Part shown: piece by piece, positions 8,683 through 17,881 of the stretch
Numbering within the stretch: the stretch's first letter is position 1
Layout of the letters: each line of letters begins with the position of its first letter
From: Streptomyces corallincola
GTDB taxonomy: Bacteria > Actinomycetota > Actinomycetes > Streptomycetales > Streptomycetaceae
Length of the DNA stretch: 64,000 nucleotides
NCBI RefSeq assembly: GCF_019104725.1
Contig: NZ_JAHRXF010000014.1
Coordinates: 1 to 64,000, forward strand
Direction: 5' to 3'
The notes under the pieces: model-generated
Databases searched by the model: none
Told to the model about the DNA's origin: nothing
Seen by the model: the letters and a program-made list of their open reading frames with translations, nothing else
Program-made: the position numbers and the translations under genes

Positions 8683-8799
8683 TCAGGGAGACGCGATCGA
8701 CGCGATGACCGCGATGACCAGGAAGATGGCGAAGAACGAGCCGAAGACGATGAGCATCTTCTTCTGGCCGTTGGGGGGATTCGGTTCGAGCACTGGCAT
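8683..8799 (-). CDS. 38-residue transporter-associated membrane peptide
   Basis: A real but tiny gene. The N-terminus MPVLEPNPPNGQKKM is followed by a single hydrophobic helix (LIVFGSFFAIFLVIAVIASI), ending SP. This matches the short Streptomyces family I recall as the SGM_5486 transporter-associated protein. It lies just downstream of, and on the same strand as, the MFS exporter gene at 8889, consistent with the family name. A helper or stabiliser role for that transporter is inference. Third-base G/C is lower than neighbours because Ile and Phe codons dominate. Confidence 0.8.
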   Translation of the reverse strand: MPVLEPNPPNGQKKMLIVFGSFFAIFLVIAVIASIASP

Positions 8800-8830
8800 G
8801 CGGTCAGTGTGCCACTCGCCGGACGCCCGG

Positions 8831-8859
8831 CCCGCCCGGGGGTCACTCGACCGGGCGGG
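8831..8859 (-). terminator. Hairpin between MFS gene and its small partner
   Basis: CCCGCCCGG pairs perfectly with CCGGGCGGG around an 11-base loop, 30 bases beyond the MFS stop. It may terminate or attenuate transcription before the 38-residue gene. Confidence 0.6.
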
Positions 8860-8888
8860 GCGCCCGAAGGATCACCGGGCCGGACAGC

Positions 8889-10280
8889 TCACCGGGCCGG
8901 AGGGGCGACTGCCGTCTCGTCCTCGACCGTGCGGTCCCGTCCGGCCGCGAAGCCGACCACCATCTGCGGGACCATCAGCCCGGCCATGAGCGCGATCGGC
9001 GCTCCCCAGCCACCGCTGTGCTGGTAGAGCACGCCGACCAGCAGCGGACCCGGGATGGAGATCAGATACCCGGTGCTCTGCGCGAACGCCGACAGCCGGA
9101 CCACGCCCGGACCGGTACGGGCCCGCATCCCGATCATGGTCAGGGCCAGCGGGAAGGAGCAGTTGGCGACACCGAGCAGCACGGCCCACGCCCACGCGCC
9201 ACCGGCCGGGGCGAAGTACAGCCCGGCGTATCCGGCGAGGCCGCAGACCCCCAGCACCAGCACGATGGGCCCCTGATGCGGCAGCCGGGCGGCGAGCCGG
9301 GGGATGACGAAGGCCAGCGGCACGCCCATCACCATCGTCACCGCGAGCAGCAGACCGGCCGTGCCCGCCGGGACCCCGGCGTCGCGGAAGATCTGTGCCA
9401 TCCAGCCCATCGTGATGTAGGCGGCGGTGGCCTGGAGCCCGAAGAACACGGCCAGCGCCCAGGCGGTACGGCTCCCGGTGATGCGCATCGGGGCGTCCTG
9501 GCCGCCGGACCGCCGCGCGGAAGCCTCGCCGTTCCGCCCGATTCCGTCCGGCGCACCACTATTCGGCGCGCCACCGTTCCGTGCGTCACCGTCCGGCGCA
9601 CCGCCTTCTCGCGCGTCTCCCGCACCGGCGGATTCCCGCCCGTTCCCCGTCCCGGCGGCACGCTCCCGTACCAGCGGCAGCCACGGCAGTACGGCGGCGC
9701 CCGCGGGGAGCGCCCAGACCGCGAGGCCGTAGTGCCAGTTCCCGCCGAGCGCGTCGGTGACGGGGACGGTCACGGCGGCGGCGAGGGCCGTGCCGAGGGC
9801 GAGGGCCATCGAGTACAGGCCGGTCATGGAGCCGACGCGGTCCGGGAACCAGCGCTTGACGATGACCGGCATCAGGACGTTGCTGACCGCGATGCCCATG
9901 AGGGCGAGCGCGCTGGCCGCGAGGAATCCGGCCGTACCGCCCGCCCAGGGCCGCAGCAGGAGTCCGGCGGTGATGGCGGCCATGCCCGCGCAGACCACGG
10001 CGGCGGGCCCGAACCTGCGGGCGAGGCGGGGGGCGGTCACCCCGAACACGGCGAAGCACAGCGGCGGTACGGAGGTGAGCAGTCCGGCCACGCTGCCGCT
10101 CATGCCGAGGCCGCCGCGGACCTCCTCCAGCAGCGCGCCGAGGCTGGTGATGGCCGGGCGGAGGTTGAGCGCGGACAGCACGATGCCGACGACGACCAGG
10201 CGGACCGCCCACGCGCGCGCGGGCGGCGTGCGGCGCGCCGATGCCCGCCGGGGCTCTGTTGCGCGTTCGGGCACTGACAT
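8889..10280 (-). CDS. MFS transporter, CynX/NimT type
   Basis: About 463 residues with twelve predicted membrane helices in two halves. They are separated by a hydrophilic central loop (about residues 215-270) full of Gly/Asn/Ala repeats such as DGDARNGGAP. The N-terminal helix ends ALNLRPAITSLGALL, the hallmark of the CynX/NimT (cyanate/2-nitroimidazole transporter) branch of the major facilitator family. Substrate is not predictable. Start: ATG 10280 (MSVPERAT) or GTG 10274, the latter with GGAG at proper distance; the much longer upstream frame is not used. Divergent from a GntR/FCD regulator, which probably controls it; this pairing is common in actinobacteria. Confidence 0.88.
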   Translation of the reverse strand: MSVPERATEPRRASARRTPPARAWAVRLVVVGIVLSALNLRPAITSLGALLEEVRGGLGMSGSVAGLLTSVPPLCFAVFGVTAPRLARRFGPAAVVCAGMAAITAGLLLRPWAGGTAGFLAASALALMGIAVSNVLMPVIVKRWFPDRVGSMTGLYSMALALGTALAAAVTVPVTDALGGNWHYGLAVWALPAGAAVLPWLPLVRERAAGTGNGRESAGAGDAREGGAPDGDARNGGAPNSGAPDGIGRNGEASARRSGGQDAPMRITGSRTAWALAVFFGLQATAAYITMGWMAQIFRDAGVPAGTAGLLLAVTMVMGVPLAFVIPRLAARLPHQGPIVLVLGVCGLAGYAGLYFAPAGGAWAWAVLLGVANCSFPLALTMIGMRARTGPGVVRLSAFAQSTGYLISIPGPLLVGVLYQHSGGWGAPIALMAGLMVPQMVVGFAAGRDRTVEDETAVAPPAR

Positions 10281-10387
10281 CTCCGTACGGGTTTCCCCGG
10301 TTCGCGCTTCCTCACCGACCATGTGGCACATCATAGAATCATGGGATGATTGGTTGTCCATCCGTGGCTGCCGTCGCCCACGACGAC

Positions 10388-10459
10388 CGCACGACCGCAC
10401 GACCGCACGACCGCACGACCGCACGACCGCACGACTGCACGACCGCACGACCGCACGAC
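10388..10459. repeat. Minisatellite, nine 8-bp units
   Basis: Nine head-to-tail copies of CGCACGAC (one copy has T for the first C), flanked by partial units, in the divergent intergenic space between the MFS gene and the GntR gene. The unit is not a multiple of three and no gene covers it. Possible roles are spacer-length variation between promoters or multimeric protein binding; both are inference. Confidence 0.95.
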
Positions 10460-10575
10460 CGCAGCGATGATCGCCCACGGTGATCGCCCTCGCCCCCCCT
10501 GCCGGTCCGTCCGCCCCCGCCCGGTTCCGCGTCCCCGGACCGGCGTCCGCTCCCCCGCCCGTGCGAAGGTGAGCC

Positions 10576-11268
10576 ATGCCCTTGAGCCACCCGCGCCGGT
10601 CGGCGCTGTCCGAACAGGTCATCGCCGCGCTGCGCAACCAGATCGCGTCCGGCGAGTGGCCGGTGGGATCGCGCATCCCGACCGAGCCGGAGCTGGTCGA
10701 GCAGCTCGGGGTCGCCCGGAACACCGTGCGTGAGGCGGTCCGCGCCCTGGCGCACAACGGGCTGCTGGACATCCGGCAGGGTTCGGGCACCTACGTGCTG
10801 GCGACGAGCGAGCTGGCCGGGGTGATGTACCGCAGGTTCGCGGACGCCGACCCCCGGCACATCGCGGAACTGCGCTCCACGCTGGAGTCGGCTGCGGCGC
10901 GGCTGGCCGCCGTACGGCGGACCGGGAAGGACCTGGTGCAGCTCGACGCGATGCTGGCGCGCCGCGAGGAGGCGTGGAACACCGGCGACGCGGAGGCGTT
11001 CGTGACCGCCGACGCGGCGTTCCACCTGGCCGTGGTCGCCGCCTCGCACAACGACGTCATGGCGGCGATGTACGCCGACCTGGGCGCCGTACTGCGGGAC
11101 TGGCTGCGCGCGGACGTGGGCGAGGCGCTGACCCCGGAGTCGCACATGGACCACACCCGGCTGGTGGACGCGATCCGGGCGGGCGACGCGGACGCCGCCG
11201 AGGCGGAGGCCGGGAGCTACCCGTTCCTGTGCCGTCCGGACCGGTTCAGCCCGCCCGCTGGTGGCTGA
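10576..11268 (+). CDS. GntR-family regulator with FCD effector domain
   Basis: A 230-residue transcription factor. The N-terminal winged helix-turn-helix (LSEQVIAALRNQIASGEWPV to IRQGSGTYV) covers about residues 9-75. The remainder is an all-helical FadR C-terminal (FCD) domain. It has the metal/effector-binding histidine pattern DAAFHLAVVAAS and later HMDHTRLVDAI. The ligand, often a small carboxylate, is unknown. AAGGTGAG sits 4-5 bases before ATG 10576. Divergent from the CynX/NimT transporter, so the likely target is that gene and its own promoter; the 8-bp minisatellite lies in the shared region. Its last 23 bases overlap the converging secreted-protein gene. Confidence 0.9.
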   Translation: MPLSHPRRSALSEQVIAALRNQIASGEWPVGSRIPTEPELVEQLGVARNTVREAVRALAHNGLLDIRQGSGTYVLATSELAGVMYRRFADADPRHIAELRSTLESAAARLAAVRRTGKDLVQLDAMLARREEAWNTGDAEAFVTADAAFHLAVVAASHNDVMAAMYADLGAVLRDWLRADVGEALTPESHMDHTRLVDAIRAGDADAAEAEAGSYPFLCRPDRFSPPAGG

Positions 11269-11602
11269 CCCACGCCGAGGCGACCTCGTTCCAGCAGCGT
11301 CCGGTGAGCCGCACCGTCATGGCGGCGCCGTCGTCCACGGGCGCGGTGTCGGTGTCGATGTCCCACCACTGCGCGCACTCGATGTGCAGCCGCAGCCGGT
11401 CGGTGTCCACATAGGGGTTGTGGCAGTAGGCGACCACGTGGGAGCCGTCCACAGCGGTGCGGCAGGAGGCGCCGAACAGGTCACCGGGGGCGTCCGCCAC
11501 CGAGGAGCCGCCGTCGCCGGTGAGGGCGGACGCGTCGCGCGGGAGCAGCAGCGTGAGAGCGGCCGCGAGGATCACCGGGGCCAGGCTGTGGGACAGGCGC
11601 AC
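11246..11602 (-). CDS. Small secreted protein with conserved cysteines
   Basis: A 118-residue protein. GTG 11602 is chosen because AGGAGG lies 6 bases upstream. Residues 1-28 are a signal peptide (LAPVILAAALTLLLP, cleavage near ASALTG). The mature part has four cysteines (CRTAV, YCHNP, IECAQWW, RCWNE) that could form two disulfides, and several Trp/Tyr residues. It resembles small exported proteins of unknown function found in Streptomyces. No catalytic motif is seen. Its 3' end overlaps the GntR gene tail by 23 bases in convergent orientation. Confidence 0.75.
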   Translation of the reverse strand: MRLSHSLAPVILAAALTLLLPRDASALTGDGGSSVADAPGDLFGASCRTAVDGSHVVAYCHNPYVDTDRLRLHIECAQWWDIDTDTAPVDDGAAMTVRLTGRCWNEVASAWVSHQRAG

Positions 11603-11784
11603 AAGGGAACCTCCTGGGCCGGGCTGCGGAGGGACGCCCGAGCAGGGCGCGTGCCTCCAGAGTGCGCCGTACGGGGTGTGCGGCGCCCGGCGGGCAGGGC
11701 CGATCGGGTGACGGTACGTGTACACAGTGGTAGCCGCCGTCGGGCCCGCGCGCAGGGGTGGCCCGTCCCGTACGCACGCGACCG

Positions 11785-11834
11785 CGCCCCGCCTCCCGTC
11801 GTACGGTCGTACCGTCGTACGGGAGGCGGGGCGC
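11785..11834 (-). terminator. Large hairpin downstream of fabI
   Basis: GCGCCCCGCCTCCCGT pairs with its exact complement, with a small internal loop and an inner ACGGT-CGT-ACCGT stem. It lies 23 bases after the fabI stop codon. Strong factor-independent type terminator without a U-tract. Confidence 0.85.
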
Positions 11835-11856
11835 AGCTGCCGGTGTCGGCCGGGGA

Positions 11857-12624
11857 TCAGGCGCCGATGGCGTGCAGGCCGCCGTCCACGTGGATGATCT
11901 CGCCGGTGGTCTTCGGGAACCAGTCGCTCAGCAGGGCGACGATGCCGCGTCCGGCGGGCTCCGGGTCGGCGAGGTCCCACTCCAGCGGGGAGCGGGTGTC
12001 CCACACGGCGGCCAGGTCGGCGAAGCCGGGGATGGACTTGGCGGCCATCGAGCCGATCGGACCGGCGGAGATCAGGTTGCAGCGGATGTTCTGCTTGCCC
12101 AGGTCACGCGCCATGTAGCGGCTGGTGGCCTCCAGGGCGGCCTTGGCCGGGCCCATCCAGTCGTACTGCGGCCAGGCGAACTGCGCGTCGAAGGTGAGGC
12201 CGACGACGGAGCCGCCGTTCTGCATGAGCGGCAGGCACGCCGTGGTGAGCGACTTCAGCGAGAACGCCGAGACGTGCATGGCGGTGGCGACCGACTCGAA
12301 CGGGGTGTTGAGGAAGTTGCCGCCGAGCGCGTCCTGCGGGGCGAAGCCGATGGAGTGGACGACGCCGTCCAGGCCGCCCAGCTCCTCACCGACGACGTCG
12401 GCCAGGCGGCCGAGGTGCTCCTCGTTGGTGACGTCCAGCTCGATGACCTTGACCGGCTTCGGCAGCTTCCGCGCGATGCGCTCGGTCAGGGTGGGCCGCG
12501 GGAACGCGGTCAGGATGATCTCGGCGCCCTGCTCCTGGGCGAGCTTGGCGGCGTGGAAGGCGATGGAGGACTCCATCAGCACGCCCGTGATCAGGACGCG
12601 CTTGCCGGCGAGGATTCCGCTCAT
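11857..12624 (-). CDS. fabI: Enoyl-[ACP] reductase (NADH), FabI/InhA type
   Basis: A 255-residue divergent short-chain dehydrogenase that reduces trans-2-enoyl-ACP, the last step of each fatty-acid elongation cycle. The N-terminus LAGKRVLITGVLMESSIAFH carries the atypical FabI nucleotide-binding loop. The active-site region runs from the SIGFAP strand to YDWMGPAKAALEATSRY, holding the Tyr-x6-Lys pattern of FabI/InhA rather than Tyr-x3-Lys. It ends DGGLHAIGA. It lies 5 bases downstream of fabG in the same orientation, so the two reductases are co-transcribed. Expected cytosolic homotetramer; target of triclosan and isoniazid-type inhibitors in relatives. Confidence 0.95.
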   Translation of the reverse strand: MSGILAGKRVLITGVLMESSIAFHAAKLAQEQGAEIILTAFPRPTLTERIARKLPKPVKVIELDVTNEEHLGRLADVVGEELGGLDGVVHSIGFAPQDALGGNFLNTPFESVATAMHVSAFSLKSLTTACLPLMQNGGSVVGLTFDAQFAWPQYDWMGPAKAALEATSRYMARDLGKQNIRCNLISAGPIGSMAAKSIPGFADLAAVWDTRSPLEWDLADPEPAGRGIVALLSDWFPKTTGEIIHVDGGLHAIGA

Positions 12625-12629
12625 GGTGA

Positions 12630-13334
12630 TCAGTGACCCATTCCCAGTCCGCCGTCAACGGGGATGACGGCTCCAGTGATGTACGAGGCGTCGTCCGAGG
12701 CGAGGAACCGCACCGTCGCGGCGATCTCCTCGGGCTGCGCGTAACGGCCGAGCGGCACCTGGGTGACGATGTCCGCCCGCTGCTCGTCGGAGAGCACCTT
12801 GGTCATGTCGGTGTCCACGAAACCGGGCGCGACGACGTTGAAGGTGATGTTGCGCGAGCCCAGCTCACGGGCGAGGGAGCGCGCGAAGCCGACCAGACCG
12901 GCCTTGGAGGCGGCGTAGTTGGCCTGGCCCGCCGAGCCGAGCAGGCCGACCACCGAGGAGATCAGCACGACACGGCCCTTGCGGGCGCGCAGCATGCCCC
13001 GGTTGGCGCGCTTGACGACCCGGAAGGTGCCGGTGAGGTTGGTGTCCAGGACCGAGGTGAAGTCCTCCTCGGACATGCGCATCAGGAGCTGGTCCCTGGT
13101 GACACCGGCGTTGGCGACGAGGACCTCGACCGGGCCGTGGGCGTCCTCGATCTCCTTGTACGCCTGCTCCACCTGGTCGGCGTCGGTGATGTCGCACCTG
13201 ACGGCGAGGAAGCCGGCCGGCGGCTCCCCGGAGCGGTACGTGATGGCGACCTTGTCGCCGGCGTCGGCGAACGCGCGGGCGATGGCGAGGCCGATGCCCC
13301 GGTTTCCTCCGGTGACGAGAACCGAGCGGCTCAA
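12630..13334 (-). CDS. fabG: 3-oxoacyl-[ACP] reductase
   Basis: A 234-residue classical SDR reducing 3-oxoacyl-ACP with NADPH in fatty-acid synthesis. The start is TTG 13334 (LSRSVLVTGG): AAGGGTG lies 6 bases upstream, and no closer ATG or GTG gives the Rossmann strand. Visible motifs are VTGGNRGIGLA (cofactor), NAGV, catalytic Ser in ISSVVGL, YAASK with Tyr and Lys, and the terminal PVDGGLGMGH. First gene of the fabG-fabI operon, with the reading frames 5 bases apart. A promoter candidate lies about 100 bases upstream. Very likely essential. Confidence 0.95.
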   Translation of the reverse strand: MSRSVLVTGGNRGIGLAIARAFADAGDKVAITYRSGEPPAGFLAVRCDITDADQVEQAYKEIEDAHGPVEVLVANAGVTRDQLLMRMSEEDFTSVLDTNLTGTFRVVKRANRGMLRARKGRVVLISSVVGLLGSAGQANYAASKAGLVGFARSLARELGSRNITFNVVAPGFVDTDMTKVLSDEQRADIVTQVPLGRYAQPEEIAATVRFLASDDASYITGAVIPVDGGLGMGH

Positions 13335-13439
13335 CGGATCACCCTTTCGTTGGCGGGCTGATGCTGCTGCGGCCGAGGTCGGACGGGCAGGTGGCCGTGG
13401 GTCCGGCCGGGCGCCGAGGACGGGCGACCGCATCGAAAA

Positions 13440-13468
13440 CCTATCGGTCGCGCACCCCGCGCGGGCAA
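13440..13468 (-). promoter_or_regulatory. Candidate promoter of fabG-fabI
   Basis: Minus strand reads TTGCCC, 17 bases, GATAGG, a reasonable fit to vegetative Streptomyces -35/-10 elements, giving a leader of roughly 100 bases before the TTG start. Assigned by pattern only. Confidence 0.4.
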
Positions 13469-13607
13469 TCGGGCACCGACAGTGGCACGGGGGTGTCGCT
13501 GTCGGGTCCCTACAGAAACCCGTGCCGACGGGGCGGAACGGGTGGTCGCGCCGGGCGGACCCGCGCCATGATCGGTGCCGACAGGCCACGACAGCAGGGA
13601 GAACTCC

Positions 13608-15131
13608 GTGCCCCATTCCATCGACGAAGCCTTCACGGCGCTTCCGCTACGGCCGCTGGCCGACGCCGCGCTGGCCCGCGCGCGGGCGCTGGGCGCCGAG
13701 CACGCGGACTTCCGCTTCGAGCGGGTGCGCGGCGCGTCCTGGCGGCTGCGGGACGCCCGGCCCGCCGGGTCGTCGGACACCACCGACCTCGGGTACGCGG
13801 TCCGTGTCGTGCACGGCGGCAGCTGGGGTTTCGCGTCCGGTGTGGACCTCACCCTGGACGCGGCGGCCAAGGTCGCCTCGCAGGCGGTGGCGATGGCGAA
13901 GCTCTCCGCGCAGGTGCTGCGGGCCGCCGGTTCCGACGAGCGCGTGGAGCTGGCCGCCGAGCCGGTGCACGCGGACCGCACCTGGGTGTCGTCGTACGAG
14001 ATCGACCCGTTCACGGTGCCCGACGAGGAGAAGGCGGCGCTGCTCGCCGAGTGGAGCGCGCGGCTGCTGGCCGCCAAGGGCGTCAGCCATGTGGACGCCT
14101 CGCTGCTCACCGTGCACGAGAACAAGTTCTACGCGGACACCGCCGGGACCGTCACCACCCAGCAGCGGGTCCGGCTGCACCCGGAGCTGACCGCCGTGTC
14201 GGTGGACGGCTCCAGCGGCGAGTTCGACTCGATGCGCACCCTCGCCCCGCCCGCCGGACGCGGCTGGGAGTACCTCACCGGCACCGGCTGGGACTGGGAG
14301 GGCGAGCTGGAGCGGATGCCGGAGCTGCTCGCGGAGAAGATGCGCGCGCCCAGCGTGGAACCGGGCCTGTACGACCTGGTCGTGGACCCGTCCAACCTGT
14401 GGCTGACCATCCACGAGTCGGTCGGGCACGCCACCGAGCTGGACCGCGCCCTCGGCTACGAGGCGGCCTACGCGGGCACCTCGTTCGCCACCTTCGACAA
14501 ACTCGGCACGCTGAAGTACGGCTCCGAGCTGATGAACGTCACCGGGGACCGCACCGCCGAACACGGCCTGGCGACCGTCGGTTTCGACGACGAGGGTGTC
14601 GCCGCGCAGTCCTGGGACCTCGTGCGGGACGGCACCCTGGTCGGCTACCAGCTGGACCGGCGGATCGCCCGGCTCACCGGCTTCGAGCGCTCCAACGGCT
14701 GCGCCTACGCCGACTCCCCCGGACACGTGCCGGTGCAGCGCATGGCCAACGTGTCGCTGCGGCCGGACCCGGCGGGCCTGTCCACGGACGACCTGATCGG
14801 GGGCGTGGACCGGGGCATCTACGTGGTCGGGGACCGCTCCTGGTCGATCGACATGCAGCGGTACAACTTCCAGTTCACCGGGCAGCGTTTCTTCCGGATC
14901 GAGAACGGCCGGATCACCGGGCAGCTGAAGGACGTCGCCTACCAGGCCACGACCACCGACTTCTGGGGGTCGATGGCGGCCGTCGGCGGCCCGCAGACCT
15001 ATGTCCTGGGCGGTGCGTTCAACTGCGGCAAGGCCCAGCCGGGCCAGGTCGCCGCCGTGTCGCACGGCTGCCCGTCCGCCCTGTTCAAGGGCGTCAACAT
15101 TCTGAACACCACGCAGGAGGCCGGCCGATGA
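13608..15131 (+). CDS. tldD: TldD metalloprotease subunit
   Basis: A 507-residue member of the TldD/PmbA family. With its partner it forms a heterodimeric zinc protease that degrades unfolded peptides and, in E. coli, matures microcin B17 and removes antitoxin CcdA. The zinc-binding helix HESVGH is at residues 269-274, the diagnostic TldD motif (HExxxH). GTG 13608 has GGGAG about 6 bases upstream; a GTG/ATG further up is open but lacks a site. The stop overlaps the start of pmbA by 4 bases (ATGA), so the two subunits are translationally coupled. No peptide natural-product cluster is visible nearby. Confidence 0.93.
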   Translation: MPHSIDEAFTALPLRPLADAALARARALGAEHADFRFERVRGASWRLRDARPAGSSDTTDLGYAVRVVHGGSWGFASGVDLTLDAAAKVASQAVAMAKLSAQVLRAAGSDERVELAAEPVHADRTWVSSYEIDPFTVPDEEKAALLAEWSARLLAAKGVSHVDASLLTVHENKFYADTAGTVTTQQRVRLHPELTAVSVDGSSGEFDSMRTLAPPAGRGWEYLTGTGWDWEGELERMPELLAEKMRAPSVEPGLYDLVVDPSNLWLTIHESVGHATELDRALGYEAAYAGTSFATFDKLGTLKYGSELMNVTGDRTAEHGLATVGFDDEGVAAQSWDLVRDGTLVGYQLDRRIARLTGFERSNGCAYADSPGHVPVQRMANVSLRPDPAGLSTDDLIGGVDRGIYVVGDRSWSIDMQRYNFQFTGQRFFRIENGRITGQLKDVAYQATTTDFWGSMAAVGGPQTYVLGGAFNCGKAQPGQVAAVSHGCPSALFKGVNILNTTQEAGR

Positions 15132-16531
15132 GCGCCCCCGTCAGCAAGGCGAGCAAGCCGCACGAGACCGTCGAGCGGGCGCTCGCCCTGTCCCGCGCCG
15201 ACGGTCTCGTCGTCATCGCGGACGAGCGGTCCGACACCAACCTGCGCTGGGCGCGCAACGCGCTCACCACCAACGGCGTCACCCGCGGCCGTACGCTCAC
15301 CGTGATCGCCACGGTGGACGGCCGGGAGGGCACCGCGAGCGGGGTGGTGTCGCGGGCGGCGGTGACCGCCGACGAGCTGGAACCGCTGGTGCGGGCCGCC
15401 GAGGCGGCGGCGCGCGGCGCCGGGCCCGCCGAGGACGCCCGGCCGCTGGTCACCGGGGTGCCCGTCGCCCCGGACTTCACGGACGCGCCCGCCGAGACCT
15501 CCTCGGCGGTGTTCGCGGAGTTCGCGCCCGCGCTGGGCGAGTCGTTCGCCCGTGCCCGCGCGGGCGGCCGGGAGCTGTACGGCTTCGCCCACCACGAGAT
15601 GGTCTCGACGTACCTGGGCACCTCCACCGGGCTGCGACTGCGGTACGACCAGCCGTCGGGGACGCTGGAGCTGAACGCCAAGTCCCCGGACGGCACCCGC
15701 TCGGCGTGGGCGGGCCGGGCCACGCGGGACTTCAAGGACGTGGACCCGGCCGCGCTGGACGCGGAGCTGGCCACGCGGCTCGGCTGGGCGGAGCGCCGGG
15801 TGGAGCTGCCCGCCGGACGGTACGAGACGCTGCTGCCGCCGACCGCGGTGGCGGACCTGCTGATCTACCAGCATTGGTCGGCGTCGGGCCGGGACGCGGC
15901 CGAGGGACGCACGGTGTTCTCCCGGCCCGGCGGCGGCACCCGCGTCGGGGACCGGCTCAGCGAGCTGCCGCTGACCCTGCGCAGCGACCCGGACGAGCCG
16001 GGCCTCGAATGCGCGCCGTTCGTCGTCGCGCACTCCTCCGGCGGCGACCGGTCGGTGTTCGACAACGGTCTGGCGAGCGGCGCCATCGACTGGATCGGGA
16101 ACGGTGAGCTGAAGCACCTGACCACCACCCGGCACGGCGCGGCCCTCACCGGGCTGCCGGTGGCGCCGGGCGGCGGCAACCTGATCCTGGACGGTGGCTC
16201 TGACCGCTCCCTGGAGGAGATGGTCGCGGCCACCGAGCGCGGGCTGCTGCTGACCTGCCTGTGGTACATCCGCGAGGTCGATCCGGCGACGCTGCTGCTC
16301 ACCGGGCTCACCCGGGACGGGGTGTACCTGGTGGAGAACGGCGAGGTGACCGGCGCGGTGAACAATTTCCGGTTCAACGAGTCACCGGTGAGCCTGCTGG
16401 GCCGGGCCGTGGAGGCGGGCCGCACGGAGAAGACGCTGCCGCGCGAGTGGGGCGACTGGTTCACGCGGGCCGCGATGCCCGCGCTCCGGGTGCCGGATTT
16501 CCACATGAGCTCTGTCAGCCAGGGCGTATAA
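15128..16531 (+). CDS. pmbA: TldE/PmbA metalloprotease partner subunit
   Basis: A 467-residue TldD/PmbA family member. It lacks the HExxxH helix, as expected for the non-catalytic TldE/PmbA half that closes the active-site chamber. The family C-terminal region is present (TLLLTGLTRDGVYLVENGEV, then NNFRFNESPV). It begins at ATG 15128 inside the tldD stop codon. A GC-rich hairpin follows at 16539-16559 before tyrS. Confidence 0.92.
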   Translation: MSAPVSKASKPHETVERALALSRADGLVVIADERSDTNLRWARNALTTNGVTRGRTLTVIATVDGREGTASGVVSRAAVTADELEPLVRAAEAAARGAGPAEDARPLVTGVPVAPDFTDAPAETSSAVFAEFAPALGESFARARAGGRELYGFAHHEMVSTYLGTSTGLRLRYDQPSGTLELNAKSPDGTRSAWAGRATRDFKDVDPAALDAELATRLGWAERRVELPAGRYETLLPPTAVADLLIYQHWSASGRDAAEGRTVFSRPGGGTRVGDRLSELPLTLRSDPDEPGLECAPFVVAHSSGGDRSVFDNGLASGAIDWIGNGELKHLTTTRHGAALTGLPVAPGGGNLILDGGSDRSLEEMVAATERGLLLTCLWYIREVDPATLLLTGLTRDGVYLVENGEVTGAVNNFRFNESPVSLLGRAVEAGRTEKTLPREWGDWFTRAAMPALRVPDFHMSSVSQGV

Positions 16532-16538
16532 CCTCGTA

Positions 16539-16559
16539 GGCGGCCGTCATCCGGCCGCC
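16539..16559 (+). terminator. Hairpin between pmbA and tyrS
   Basis: GGCGGCCG pairs with CGGCCGCC around a 5-base loop, 8 bases after the pmbA stop and about 28 bases before tyrS. It may end the tldD-pmbA transcript or attenuate read-through into tyrS. Confidence 0.6.
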
Positions 16560-16587
16560 CGAGATCACCCGAGGAGACACGACAGAC

Positions 16588-17856
16588 GTGACGGACATCG
16601 TCGATGAGCTGAAGTGGCGTGGGCTGTTCGCCCTGTCCACCGACGAGGACGCCCTGCGCAAGGCGCTCGCGGACGGTCCCGTCACGTTCTATTGCGGCTT
16701 CGACCCGACCGCGCCCAGCCTGCACGTCGGGCATCTCGTCCAGGTGCTCACGGTCCGCCGGCTCCAGCAGGCCGGGCACCGGCCGCTGGCACTGGTCGGC
16801 GGGGCGACGGGGCTGATCGGTGACCCGCGCCCGACCGCCGAGCGCACGCTGAACGACCCGGAGACGGTGTCCGGCTGGGTGGACCGGCTGCGCGGCCAGA
16901 TCGAGCCGTTCCTGTCCTTCGAGGGCGAGAACGCGGCCGTCATGGTCAACAACCTGGACTGGACCGCGAACCTGTCCGCGATCGAGTTCCTGCGCGACAT
17001 CGGCAAGCACTTCCGGGTCAACAAGATGCTCACCAAGGACTCGGTCGCCCGCCGTCTGGAGTCCGACCAGGGCATCAGCTACACCGAGTTCAGCTACCAG
17101 CTGCTCCAGGGCATGGACTTCCTCCAGCTCCACCGCCGCTACGGCTGCACGCTCCAGCAGGGCGGCAGCGACCAGTGGGGCAACCTCACGGCGGGGCTGG
17201 ACCTGATCCACCGGCTGGAGCCGGGTGTCGAGGCGCACGCCCTGGCGACGCCGCTGATGACGAAGGCGGACGGCACCAAGTTCGGCAAGACCGAGGGCGG
17301 CGCCGTCTGGCTCGACCCGGAGATGACGACGCCGTACGCGTTCTACCAGTTCTGGCTGAACGTGGACGACCGGGACGTCTCCACGTACCTGCGCATCCTG
17401 TCCTTCCGCTCCCGCGAGGAGCTGGAGGAGCTGGAGCGGCAGACGGCGGAGCGTCCGCAGGCGCGGGCGGCGCAGCGCGCGCTGGCCGAGGAGCTGACGA
17501 CGCTGGTGCACGGCGCCGGGCAGACGGCCGCCGTGATCGCCGCGTCGAAGGCGCTGTTCGGGCAGGGCGAGCTGGCGGAGCTGGACGGGGCGACCCTGAC
17601 GGCCGCCCTGTCGGAGCTGCCGCACATCCGCGTCGCCGCACCCGGCCCGGTGGTGGACCTGCTCGCCGAGGTCGGCCTGGTCGCCAGCAAGTCGGCGGCG
17701 CGCCGCACGGTGAAGGAGGGCGGTGCCTACGTGAACAACGTCAAGGTGACCGCCGAGGACGCCGTGCCCGACACCGCCGACCTGCTGCACGGGCGCTGGC
17801 TGGTGCTGCGGCGCGGCAAGAAGAACCTGGCGGCGGTGGAGGTCACCGGCGCGTAG
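16588..17856 (+). CDS. tyrS: Tyrosyl-tRNA synthetase
   Basis: A 422-residue class I synthetase charging tRNA-Tyr. The HIGH signature appears as HVGH at 46-49. The KMSKS loop is KFGKT at about 231-235, the form found in bacterial TyrRS. The discriminating FEYSYQ-like stretch [14 protein letters not shown] and [10 protein letters not shown] are intact. The last 65 residues are an S4-like tRNA-binding domain ([15 protein letters not shown], then VLRRGKKN). GTG 16588 follows GAGGAGA at a slightly long 11-base distance. Full length, essential housekeeping gene; no T-box leader is visible. Confidence 0.97.
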   Translation: MTDIVDELKWRGLFALSTDEDALRKALADGPVTFYCGFDPTAPSLHVGHLVQVLTVRRLQQAGHRPLALVGGATGLIGDPRPTAERTLNDPETVSGWVDRLRGQIEPFLSFEGENAAVMVNNLDWTANLSAIEFLRDIGKHFRVNKMLTKDSVARRLESDQGISYTEFSYQLLQGMDFLQLHRRYGCTLQQGGSDQWGNLTAGLDLIHRLEPGVEAHALATPLMTKADGTKFGKTEGGAVWLDPEMTTPYAFYQFWLNVDDRDVSTYLRILSFRSREELEELERQTAERPQARAAQRALAEELTTLVHGAGQTAAVIAASKALFGQGELAELDGATLTAALSELPHIRVAAPGPVVDLLAEVGLVASKSAARRTVKEGGAYVNNVKVTAEDAVPDTADLLHGRWLVLRRGKKNLAAVEVTGA

Positions 17857-17881
17857 CGGTTCGCGGCGGGGCCGTACGACG

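Noticed and set aside
10379..10466. CRISPR-like array
   Set aside because: Units are 8 bp with no spacers; a plain minisatellite.
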